Source of the DNA: an uncultured Burkholderiales bacterium
GTDB taxonomy: Bacteria > Pseudomonadota > Gammaproteobacteria > Burkholderiales > Burkholderiaceae_C
DNA length: 13,922 nucleotides
Reading direction: 5' to 3'
NCBI GenBank assembly: GCA_903887655.1
Contig: CAISQQ010000076.1
Span: 1 to 13,922 of the forward strand
The stretch's first letter is position 1. Each line of letters begins with the position of its first letter. This document shows, piece after piece, positions 1 through 6,646 of the stretch. A program made the position numbers and the translations under genes. The notes beneath the pieces were generated by a model, which saw only the letters and a program-made list of their open reading frames with translations, was not told the DNA's origin and did no database searches.

Positions 1-22
1 CCCCCCAACTGAACGTGTTGCC

Positions 23-994
23 TCACTGGTGAGCCTTCACCCGGTCGGCTGGATTGAGCGGCAAGCCAAGATCGAACAAGCGGATGTTGTTGAATCCGTG
101 CTCAATCACCCGGTCCACCACCTCTTGAACACTCGCGCCTGAGTGCGGGGTCATCACCACATTGTCAAGCGCAAAAAATGGATGATCCACGGGCGGGGGC
201 TCTTGGACAAAGACATCGATGCCGGCACCAAAGAGACGCTGGGTTTGAAGGGCGTGCACCAAATCGGCATCCCTGATCAACTCGCCCCTGGCGGTGTTGA
301 TGAGCACGGCGCTGGGCTTCATGAGCGACAGCGTCGAGTCATTGATCATCTCAAAGGTCTCGCTGGTGTAGGGGGCGTGCAAACTCAAGACATCACTTTG
401 AGCAAACAAGCTCTGGGCGTCCACATACCTCACGCCATATTGCTGCTCAATCTCAGGCCTTGCTTGGCTTCGGCTGTAGTAAAGGATCTGCACGTCAAAG
501 CCCTTCAACTGTTTGGCCACTTGTTTTGCGATATTGCCAAAACCATACAACCCCACGGTTTTACCGCTCAGTTGCATGCACGTGGTTCTGAGCTCGGCAT
601 TGACCCATTGCTGGGCTTGCATGGCTTTTTGCGCGTAAGTCAATTTGCGAAGTGTGGCCAGCATCAATAAAAGGGTGTGTTCTGCGACTTGCACATCATT
701 GGCCCCGCTGGTGATGTAGACCGCAATGCCTCGGTCTTGAGCGGCTGCCACATCGATCTTGTCCACACCAATGCCCCATTTTTGGATCATTTTTAAGCGC
801 GGTGCATGCTCAATCAAATACCGGCTCAAGCGAGAGCCTGCAATGAAGATGTAATCCGCGTCTTTGAGCAGCTCCAAGTGATGGTCTGCGTCGGTTTGAA
901 GGGCAAACACCAGCTCAAAACCTGCAGGCACCCAGCGCAGCATTTGCTCGCGCAGCACCGGGGCGGACGGTGTCAGGTAGACAATTTTTTTCAA
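23..994 (-). CDS. D-2-hydroxyacid dehydrogenase (NAD(P)-dependent, D-isomer-specific family)
   Basis: Predicted cytoplasmic oxidoreductase that interconverts a 2-hydroxyacid and its 2-oxoacid with NAD(P)H. The 323-residue product has the usual family length and layout: substrate-binding N-terminal part, then a Rossmann nucleotide-binding domain with the GLYGFGNIA glycine motif (residues 148-156). The family's catalytic Arg-Glu-His set is present as R236 (in NTARGEL), E265 (in QEPP) and H284 (in TPHSG). I chose a TTG start at 994-992. It has a strong AAGGAG ribosome-binding site 6 nt upstream and gives the normal N-terminus KKIVYLTP. The upstream ATG at 1198 would overlap the aldolase gene by 68 bp and add 68 residues with no domain character. 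This is the last gene of the catabolic cluster. Substrate is unknown; hydroxypyruvate/glyoxylate reductase or phosphoglycerate dehydrogenase-like activity are typical family options. Confidence 0.9.
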   Translation of the reverse strand: MKKIVYLTPSAPVLREQMLRWVPAGFELVFALQTDADHHLELLKDADYIFIAGSRLSRYLIEHAPRLKMIQKWGIGVDKIDVAAAQDRGIAVYITSGANDVQVAEHTLLLMLATLRKLTYAQKAMQAQQWVNAELRTTCMQLSGKTVGLYGFGNIAKQVAKQLKGFDVQILYYSRSQARPEIEQQYGVRYVDAQSLFAQSDVLSLHAPYTSETFEMINDSTLSLMKPSAVLINTARGELIRDADLVHALQTQRLFGAGIDVFVQEPPPVDHPFFALDNVVMTPHSGASVQEVVDRVIEHGFNNIRLFDLGLPLNPADRVKAHQ

Positions 995-1007
995 GGACAG
1001 CTCCTTG
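992..1007 (-). promoter_or_regulatory. Ribosome-binding site and TTG start locked in a small hairpin
   Basis: On the minus strand the sequence reads CAAGGAGCTGTCCTTG: a 6-bp perfect stem (CAAGGA/TCCTTG) around a GCTG loop. The stem's 5' arm holds the AAGGAG Shine-Dalgarno core and the 3' arm holds the TTG start codon of the D-2-hydroxyacid dehydrogenase. The site decides the start codon of that gene. It may also damp or gate its translation, which is inference. Confidence 0.6.
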
Positions 1008-1130
1008 AGACCCAAACGAGCCAAGTGGATCTCCAAAAAAATGGGTTCAACGGGTGCATGGTGTAGCCTTGACTCCAGGGCTGGGTTCTGGGGCGCAGAC
1101 ACGCCGCTTACATGAGGGGCAGGTGACGAT

Positions 1131-1916
1131 TTATTCTTTGAAGCTTGGATCGAGTCGCTCGGCCATGCGCAGCAAGGCTGGCCACTCCATGAGACCATAC
1201 GGTCTGCGCACTTGGGGCTGGTAGTTCATATAGGTTTCTTTCAAAACCGCCTCAGAGACTTCTTGCAAGGGTGAGTTGCAAGACATGGCGGCAATTTGAG
1301 CGCGGCACGACAACTCCAAGCGATGCATCCAATTGAAGGCTTCGCCCACAGTCTTGCCCACGGTCAAGAGCCCGTGGTTGCGCAAAATCACCGCCTCCGC
1401 ATCACCCAAATCCTTGACCAAGACCGCTTGCTCGGCCAAGTCCAGCACCACGCCCATGTAGTCGTGGTAAGCCACCTTCAAAAACCGCATCGACGTCTGA
1501 GTCAGGGGCAACAAGCCGCATTGGAGTGCGGACACCGCCATGCCGGCATAGGTGTGGGTGTGAATCACACAAGCCACTTCGGGTCGGGCTTTGTGCACAG
1601 CGCTGTGCAAGATATAGCCTGGCTTATTAAAGCCGTAGTTCAGTTCACCAAAATCGGGCTTGAAGAGCACCTCGCCTTCGTGGGTGATCTTTAAAAAACA
1701 CGACGCTGTCATCTCTTCATACATCATGCCGTAGGGGTTGATCAAAAAAGCATCGTCCTCGCCTGGCACGCGCAAGGTGATGTGGTTGGCTATCATGTCC
1801 GACATCCCGTAATGGGCCACCAGTCGGTAACAAGCAGCGAGATCCACCCGCGCTCGCCACTCCTCGGGGCTCACCGAGTTTTTCAAGGTTTTCAGCTCTA
1901 GGGTGCCTGCGCTCAT
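1131..1916 (-). CDS. Class II aldolase/adducin family protein
   Basis: A 261-residue protein of the class II aldolase/adducin head fold, whose enzymes use a divalent metal (usually zinc) for aldol cleavage, epimerisation or decarboxylation of small hydroxy-acids or sugar phosphates. Visible features are NHITLRVPG (about 44-52), the INPYGMMYEEMTAS active-site loop (59-72), the metal-ligand pair in IHTHT (H119 and H121) and a third histidine in RNHGLL (H181). These match the three-histidine site of L-fuculose-phosphate aldolase-type enzymes. The ATG at 1916 follows a weak purine-rich stretch. Setting is between the Bug-type binding protein (89-nt structured gap) and the D-2-hydroxyacid dehydrogenase (136-nt gap), consistent with one catabolic unit. 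The exact substrate cannot be assigned; family members of this length in such clusters are usually uncharacterised. Confidence 0.88.
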   Translation of the reverse strand: MSAGTLELKTLKNSVSPEEWRARVDLAACYRLVAHYGMSDMIANHITLRVPGEDDAFLINPYGMMYEEMTASCFLKITHEGEVLFKPDFGELNYGFNKPGYILHSAVHKARPEVACVIHTHTYAGMAVSALQCGLLPLTQTSMRFLKVAYHDYMGVVLDLAEQAVLVKDLGDAEAVILRNHGLLTVGKTVGEAFNWMHRLELSCRAQIAAMSCNSPLQEVSEAVLKETYMNYQPQVRRPYGLMEWPALLRMAERLDPSFKE

Positions 1917-1956
1917 GGTCTGGGTCTCACAGAGGTGGGGAGTCGTTGAACAACGC

Positions 1957-2002
1957 GGTGGGCTTCAAGAGATTTGAAGGCCTAGGAGCCTTCGAGCCCA
2001 CC
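1957..2002 (-). other. Nested stem-loop in the bug-aldolase intergenic gap
   Basis: Between the Bug gene stop and the aldolase start there is a nested inverted repeat. The outer arms GGTGGGCT (1957-1964) and AGCCCACC (1995-2002) are 8-bp perfect complements. Inside them GAAGGC (1976-1981) and GCCTTC (1988-1993) form a second stem. CTTCAA (1963-1968) can alternatively pair with TTGAAG (1974-1979), so two mutually exclusive folds are possible. No long U-run follows on the minus strand, so it is not a standard terminator. A partial terminator, attenuator or RNA-processing/stability element that sets the ratio of binding protein to enzymes is plausible but inferred. Confidence 0.5.
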
Positions 2003-2005
2003 AGC

Positions 2006-2986
2006 TCAGTCCGCTTTGATATTGTATTTTTGAACCAATTTTTTCCACACTTTGGTCTCCTCCTCGGCCTGGTTGGCCATTTCTTGGGGCGTGGAGAATT
2101 CCGGATCGGTGCCGGACGCGAGCAATTTATCGCGCACGGTTTTGTGGGAGAGCGTTTTCACAATCGCTTTGTTGAGTTGATCAATCACAGCGGCGGGCAC
2201 TTGCTTGGAGACATACATCGCACTCCAGTTGTTGATGTAAATGCCTTTGACACCGATTTCATCGAATGTTTTGACATTGGGCAACATGGGAAACCGCTTG
2301 GTCGATGCAATGGCAATGGCTTTCAGGGTACCGGCTTGAATAAAGGGCAGCACGCCAGGAATATCGCCAAAGAAAGCATCCACTTGTCCACCCATGACGT
2401 CGGTGATGGCGGGTGCCGCGCCTTTGTTGGGGATGTGGGTGTAGTGGTCGCCGGTGGCGTCGCGCAACAACTCAATGGCCATGTGCGGCATGCTGCCGAT
2501 GCCTGAAGAGGTGATGTTGAGCCCATTCTTGTTGGCCATGGCCTCCTTGATGAATTGGGCCGGATCGTTGGCGGGGTTTTTGGGATTGACCACCAACACC
2601 TCTTGGTTGTTCACCAACAAAGAGACCGGTGCAAAGCTCTTCACGTCATAGGCGAGCTTGGGGTAAAGGCCGGGGTTGACCGTGATGGCGCCAGCGGTGG
2701 TGAGCCAGAGTGTTTTGCCGTCATTGGGTGCATTGAGGACAAACTGTGCGGCCACGGCACCGTTGCCGCCTGGGCGGTTCTCAATCACGATGCTTTGTCC
2801 GAGCTCGACGCCAAGTTGCTCGGCAATTTGACGCGCCAAAGAGTCGGTGGGCCCACCGGGTGGAAACGCCAGCACGATGCGCGTGACGTTGGTGGTTTGG
2901 GCCACGGCAGCAGGCGGGCACAACAACGCCCAGCTCGAGAGCAAGACCGAGCCCAGACCGAGCGTTAATTGAGGAATGGAGACCAT
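2006..2986 (-). CDS. Bug-family (TctC-type) periplasmic solute-binding protein
   Basis: A 326-residue secreted binding protein of the Bug/TctC family, which captures carboxylates in the periplasm, classically for tripartite tricarboxylate transporters. The N-terminus is a Sec signal peptide: a hydrophobic core at about residues 9-22 and an AVAQ processing region near residue 30. The mature part opens with the typical strand IVLAFPPGGPTDSLAR and then VIENRPGGNGAVAA, the two ligand-binding loops characteristic of the family. It continues through SSGIGSMPHMAIELL and the AVIDQLNKAI segment near the C-terminus. Length is normal. It lies 13 nt downstream of the enolase-superfamily gene, so the two are very likely co-transcribed. 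No TctA/TctB membrane genes are in the window, which is common for Bug proteins in Burkholderiales. The ligand is unknown; a substrate or relative of the adjacent enzymes is the natural guess. Confidence 0.93.
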   Translation of the reverse strand: MVSIPQLTLGLGSVLLSSWALLCPPAAVAQTTNVTRIVLAFPPGGPTDSLARQIAEQLGVELGQSIVIENRPGGNGAVAAQFVLNAPNDGKTLWLTTAGAITVNPGLYPKLAYDVKSFAPVSLLVNNQEVLVVNPKNPANDPAQFIKEAMANKNGLNITSSGIGSMPHMAIELLRDATGDHYTHIPNKGAAPAITDVMGGQVDAFFGDIPGVLPFIQAGTLKAIAIASTKRFPMLPNVKTFDEIGVKGIYINNWSAMYVSKQVPAAVIDQLNKAIVKTLSHKTVRDKLLASGTDPEFSTPQEMANQAEEETKVWKKLVQKYNIKAD

Positions 2987-2999
2987 GATGAATTGCCCT

Positions 3000-4091
3000 T
3001 TAAGTGATTTTGAGTTGTTGAACCAAGTGGTCGTTGATCGTCAGGCCCAGACCCGGCAAGGTAGAGACCTCCAAATAGCCGTCATGGGTGAGAACGAGCT
3101 CCCCCAAGGGGTTGAGCGGCATGTCGCAAAAGGTGTACTCCAACAAGATCTCTGGACGAAGGCTGGCCAAAATGTGCGCCGTGGCGATCAAACCCGGTCC
3201 CATGTAGGGCGTGTGGGGAGCGAGCTGGGCGCTGGAGGCCAAGATCAACTCAGCCACTTTCAAAAATTCCGTGATCCCGCCGATTTTGGTGACGCTGGGT
3301 TGTGCATAGCTCACCGCCCTTGAGTCCAAGAGACTCTTGAAGTCCAGGTAGCCCAACGCGTTTTCACCAGCGGCGGTGGGAATGCGGCCCCTTTGCTGGA
3401 GGCGAGCGAGCCCAGCGTGATCTTCTGGCGGCCACAGCGGCTCCTCGAGCCAATGCAGCTGCAGCGGCTCAAGCCGATCACACATGGCCAGTGCCTCGGA
3501 CTCATTCCAGGGACAATTGGCGTCCACCATCAACAAGACATCGGGGCCAATCGCGTCTCGGGTGGCTGCCACGGCCTCCCAGGTGATTTCATGGATTTTG
3601 ATGGCTTGAAAGCCCTGAGCGACCGCTCTTGCGGCTTGCTTGGCCACCAATTCAGGACGGTTGTAGCGAATCAAGCTGGCGTAGGCTTTGACTTTGTTGC
3701 GCTGGGCGCCACCGAGCATGGCCGCCAAAGGCTGTTCAAGCCGTTGCCCCGCGATATCCCACAGTGCAATGTCGAGTCCTGAAATGGCATAGGTCACGGG
3801 ACCCGCTCGCCCGAGAGGGTGCAGCTTGCGGGTGAGCTCTTCGTGGATCTTGCTGATTTGTGCTTCGTCTTGGCCCAGCACCAAAGGCGCCACCAAGCGC
3901 TCAAGCGCTTCGATGGTCGAGGGCCAAATGGCAAAACCAAACGACTCGCCCCAACCGACCAGCCCGTCAGCGGTCTCCACGCGGATCAACAACAGCTCCA
4001 TCATCCGCTCTTTGCCCGCAAAAATGGGCTTGGGGCCTCCCAAGTCGTAGGGAAGACTCAAGGCATGGGCACTGACACGGCGGATCGTCAT
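3000..4091 (-). CDS. Mandelate racemase/muconate lactonizing-type enolase-superfamily enzyme
   Basis: A 363-residue enolase-superfamily protein with an N-terminal capping domain (about 1-120) and a C-terminal barrel. Enzymes of this group abstract the proton next to a carboxylate with Mg2+ help and mostly act as acid-sugar dehydratases, racemases or cycloisomerases. Visible active-site elements are K165-I-H167 on the second strand (K-x-H rather than K-x-K), metal ligands D190 (VDAN), E217 region (LEEP) and E243 (GEN), then QPSVTKIGG (264-272) and H293 (APHTP). The position usually held by Asp in the His-Asp dyad (QPD) is Ser266 here. The gene starts at ATG 4091, only 6 nt after the stop of the upstream binding-protein gene, and is followed 13 nt later by the Bug gene, so it is in an operon. 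A dehydratase or racemase of a hydroxy-acid is likely; substrate unassigned. Confidence 0.9.
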   Translation of the reverse strand: MTIRRVSAHALSLPYDLGGPKPIFAGKERMMELLLIRVETADGLVGWGESFGFAIWPSTIEALERLVAPLVLGQDEAQISKIHEELTRKLHPLGRAGPVTYAISGLDIALWDIAGQRLEQPLAAMLGGAQRNKVKAYASLIRYNRPELVAKQAARAVAQGFQAIKIHEITWEAVAATRDAIGPDVLLMVDANCPWNESEALAMCDRLEPLQLHWLEEPLWPPEDHAGLARLQQRGRIPTAAGENALGYLDFKSLLDSRAVSYAQPSVTKIGGITEFLKVAELILASSAQLAPHTPYMGPGLIATAHILASLRPEILLEYTFCDMPLNPLGELVLTHDGYLEVSTLPGLGLTINDHLVQQLKIT

Positions 4092-4097
4092 GGCCTG

Positions 4098-4811
4098 TTA
4101 TGCCGCAATGGCTTTGAGCCCAATGATGCGGTGCTGTTCAATGGATCGAGCGATGAAACCGCTGGCAATCATCTCTTGCACAAAATGGCGCAGATATTCG
4201 TTCGCTGCGTTGAGGCCCAGCGGGGTGGCGAGCCCATGGTTGATGACCATGAAGTTGCCGTCCAGCAACTGCCCGCCTGGCAAGCGGCCCATGGCGTCGA
4301 TCAAATTGGGTTTGAGACCGGCCAAGACGTCGACGCCGCCTTGATTAAAAACAGCCATCGATTCGGCAAAGTTGGCCGTGCGCACCAAGGTGGCGTGCTC
4401 GAGTGCGCTGCTGAGGTAGAGCTCATAGCCGGCCTTGGTCGGCGCAGCAATCTTGACACCGGGTGCATCCACCTGATCAACACGCTGGAGGTGCGAGTTC
4501 GGACGCACGACGTAACCCGCTTCAATCTCCGTCATCGCGGGCGAGAATGCAATGGTTTTGGCCCGGGTTTTCTCGATCGCCAAAATGGCCACATCCCAAG
4601 CACCACGAACAGCGTCGTCCGCCACCTGTCCCGGTTGGTCATAGACCACCATCTGCAAAGGCACCCCCAAGCGTTGGGCCAAGGCTTGCATCAAGTCCAC
4701 ACTGACACCTTGGAGCTGACCCGATGCATCCTTGCCGGTGAACAGGGTATTGCCCAGGTTCATGCCCGCGCGCAATTGACCGCTGGGGGCCAATTCATTT
4801 TTTGCCGTCAT
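4098..4811 (-). CDS. Family-3-like solute-binding domain protein without a signal peptide
   Basis: A roughly 237-residue protein resembling amino-acid-type (family 3) extracellular binding proteins. It shows the QLQGVSVDLMQALAQRLGV segment, then WDVAILAIEKTRAKTIAFSPAM, which matches the usual 'D...i..lt.t.eR...v.FS.py' block, and GVDVLAGLKPNLIDAM. The start is uncertain. I favour ATG 4811 (MTAKNELAP), which has a GAGAA stretch 8-12 nt upstream. In-frame ATGs at 4832, 4844 and 4919 exist. None of these choices gives a convincing signal peptide, which is odd for a periplasmic protein. It may be exported another way, or be a cytoplasmic sensor or enzyme built on this fold (cyclohexadienyl-dehydratase-like proteins share it). 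No permease or ATPase gene accompanies it. It is first in the cluster and ends 6 nt before the enolase-superfamily gene. Confidence 0.75.
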   Translation of the reverse strand: MTAKNELAPSGQLRAGMNLGNTLFTGKDASGQLQGVSVDLMQALAQRLGVPLQMVVYDQPGQVADDAVRGAWDVAILAIEKTRAKTIAFSPAMTEIEAGYVVRPNSHLQRVDQVDAPGVKIAAPTKAGYELYLSSALEHATLVRTANFAESMAVFNQGGVDVLAGLKPNLIDAMGRLPGGQLLDGNFMVINHGLATPLGLNAANEYLRHFVQEMIASGFIARSIEQHRIIGLKAIAA

Positions 4812-4947
4812 TGTCAAGTTCTCAGAAGTCATGCCATACACCATGGTTAAATAAAAAGACACACCGCGTCCATTGAACCCAGGGTTTGTAGGCGCACCAA
4901 CCAGAGGTTGAATCCACACCAGGCAGACTCACGAGACTGGAATTTTA

Positions 4948-6285
4948 TCAGTGCAACTTCACGATGGAGTCGGTCCTGCGATTGATAAGCCGCACCAAGG
5001 TATCCAACAACACCTTGACCCAACCGTGCAGCGCAAATTCATGAAGTTTGTACAGGCTCAAATACATCAACTTGGCAAAATAGCCCTCAATGAAGAGATT
5101 GCGTCCCACCAGTCCTCCCATCATGCTCCCAACGGTACTGAATTTCCCGAGAGACACCAAGGACCCAAAATCTTTGTATTTGAAGTCTGCAAGGGCTCGC
5201 CCTTGGATGATCTGTTCGATCTGACGGCCCAAATGGCTCGCTTGCTGATGCGCCGCTTGCGCGCGGGGAGGCACTATTTTTTGAATCCCCTGATCATCCA
5301 CCACCCAGGGACAGGCGGCACAGTCGCCCATGGCAAAAATCGCGGGATCGTCAACCGATTGCAGAGACGCTTTGACCCGCACTTGATTGGCCCCATTGGT
5401 CGACAAGCCGTCCAAGCCTTTCAAAAAATCAGGGGCTTTGACCCCAGCAGCCCAGACAATGAGCTCGGCCGGGATGCTCTGGCCGCTCGAGAGAGTCACC
5501 AAGTTCTTGTCAACCTTCAGAACTTGGGCGGATGTCATCACCTCCACCCCCAGTTTCACCAAGAGTGCCTGCGAGACCTTGGAGATGCGCTCAGGCAATG
5601 CCGGCAAGATTCGAGGTGCGGCTTCCACCAAAATGACCTTCAAATCCTTTTCAGGATCAACCCGATCAAGCCCAAACGAGACCACCTCTCGCGTGGTGCG
5701 GTGCAGCTCAGCCGCAAGTTCTACCCCTGTCGCTCCGGCCCCAATGATGGCGACATGCAACTGCCCGGGCATGAGGGGTGTTTCCTGGGCTTGCGCGCGG
5801 ATACAGGCATTGATAAGTCGCTGATGAAACCGCTTGGCATCGGACAAAGACTCCAAGCGAATGGCGTGCTCTTGAACGCCCGGCACGCCAAAGTCGTTGG
5901 TGAGACTGCCCACCGCCAAAATCAAGGTATCGTATGCAATGGACCGCTCTGGGGTCACAAGATCGCCACTCTCATCGTGATGCGAAGCCAAATGCACGCG
6001 CTTGTTTTGGCGATCCAGGCCAATCATGGAGCCAATGCAATAGCTGAAGTGATGCCAATGGGCTTGCACGATGTAATTGAGCTCGTGATCGTCGGTGTCC
6101 ATGCTGCCTGCGGCAATCTCATGCAGCTTGGGCTTCCACACATGGGTGCGCGACTTGTCAATCAAGGTCACGTGGACCTTGCCAAATCGGTGAACTCGGT
6201 CCTGATACTGGTCCCCAAGTTGGGTGGCGAGCTCTAGCCCACTCGCGCCGCCCCCCACAATCACGATCCGGTGTATTTTCTCCAT
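4948..6285 (-). CDS. ndh: Type II NADH dehydrogenase (NADH:quinone oxidoreductase, NDH-2)
   Basis: A 445-residue FAD-dependent, non-proton-pumping NADH:quinone oxidoreductase that sits on the inner face of the cytoplasmic membrane. Two dinucleotide-binding folds are visible: FAD site IVIVGGGASGLELA (7-20) and NAD(P)H site VAIIGAGATGVELAAEL (178-194). The second FAD-contact motif is FAMGDCAACP (317-326). The PPRAQAAHQQA segment (339-349) matches the AQxAHQ quinone-site motif of NDH-2 enzymes, which separates it from other pyridine-nucleotide oxidoreductases. The C-terminal 50 residues (YFAKLMYLSLYKLHEFALHG and onward) are hydrophobic to amphipathic and basic, as expected for membrane attachment. 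Length is standard. The ATG at 6285 follows AAGGCC. Its stop lies 136 nt before the catabolic cluster on the same strand. Read-through is possible, but it is probably a housekeeping respiratory gene with its own promoter in the divergent region to the right. Confidence 0.93.
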   Translation of the reverse strand: MEKIHRIVIVGGGASGLELATQLGDQYQDRVHRFGKVHVTLIDKSRTHVWKPKLHEIAAGSMDTDDHELNYIVQAHWHHFSYCIGSMIGLDRQNKRVHLASHHDESGDLVTPERSIAYDTLILAVGSLTNDFGVPGVQEHAIRLESLSDAKRFHQRLINACIRAQAQETPLMPGQLHVAIIGAGATGVELAAELHRTTREVVSFGLDRVDPEKDLKVILVEAAPRILPALPERISKVSQALLVKLGVEVMTSAQVLKVDKNLVTLSSGQSIPAELIVWAAGVKAPDFLKGLDGLSTNGANQVRVKASLQSVDDPAIFAMGDCAACPWVVDDQGIQKIVPPRAQAAHQQASHLGRQIEQIIQGRALADFKYKDFGSLVSLGKFSTVGSMMGGLVGRNLFIEGYFAKLMYLSLYKLHEFALHGWVKVLLDTLVRLINRRTDSIVKLH

Positions 6286-6293
6286 AAAAGGCC

Positions 6294-6306
6294 TTCAAAG
6301 TTTGAA
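6294..6306. repeat. Interrupted palindrome TTCAAA-G-TTTGAA just upstream of ndh
   Basis: A 6-1-6 perfect inverted repeat ending 9 nt before the ndh start codon. Its spacing is too tight for an RNA hairpin, so a dimeric repressor operator or part of the leader is possible. It does not match the FNR consensus (TTGAT-N4-ATCAA). Its functional role is inferred only. Confidence 0.35.
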
Positions 6307-6341
6307 ACACCCATCACCACAGAACAAGCGCTGGAGCCCAA

Positions 6342-6364
6342 TTTTGACACCCCCAGCGTCAAAA
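6342..6364. repeat. Inverted repeat TTTTGAC-N9-GTCAAAA upstream of ndh
   Basis: Seven-base perfect arms at 6342-6348 and 6358-6364 with a 9-nt C-rich centre, 57-79 nt upstream of the ndh start. The geometry fits a transcription-factor operator with half-sites on one DNA face, or a hairpin. The arm contains TTGAC, which resembles a -35 element on both strands, but no -10 is found at 16-18 nt spacing. Confidence 0.4.
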
Positions 6365-6646
6365 ATGCAAGCCGCTCTGCCTTGCCGCTAAAAATCAACC
6401 CCTGTGAGTAGGATAACTGAAAGTTGACCCAGAACTCCAACGCCAAGCCCTGGGGGTCTCCTTTGAGAGCCCAGCGTGCTCTTTGATTGAGATGGTGGGG
6501 TTGGCCACCCGCGTGTGTTGCCGCTTGCAGCCAAAAGGGTAAAACCTGAGTCCACAAGAGAAGGTGATTCATTATGATGCAAGAAAAAATACCCTCCTTG
6601 ATTGGCCAAGCCTCTCATCCCTTCACCCTCTTCTTCACTCAACACC

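Larger units (their letters stand above)
6286..6646. other. Divergent intergenic region between ndh and the GDSL lipoprotein gene
   Basis: These 361 bp separate two divergent genes and must hold both promoters, but I see no clear -35/-10 pair on either strand. A TATGAT hexamer at 6573-6578 is a possible -10 for the plus-strand gene without a good -35. Two inverted repeats lie on the ndh side and are listed separately. Short reading frames here have no coding character, and no RNA gene is recognisable. Confidence 0.5.

Noticed and set aside
22..33. CTCAC-TG-GTGAG inverted repeat at the stop of the dehydrogenase gene
   Set aside because: Short 5-bp arms, tight loop and no U-run on the minus strand; too weak to call a terminator.
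995..1198. N-terminal extension of the D-2-hydroxyacid dehydrogenase to ATG 1198
   Set aside because: The added 68 residues lack domain character and overlap the aldolase gene; the TTG at 994 has a strong ribosome-binding site and a normal family N-terminus.
3819..4850. 343-codon plus-strand frame across the binding-protein and enolase-superfamily genes
   Set aside because: Antisense to two clearly recognisable genes and crosses their boundary; no domain signature.
4951..6237. Long (428-codon) open frame on the plus strand inside ndh
   Set aside because: It is antisense to an unmistakable NDH-2 gene, and its product lacks any family motif; long antisense frames are expected in GC-rich coding DNA.
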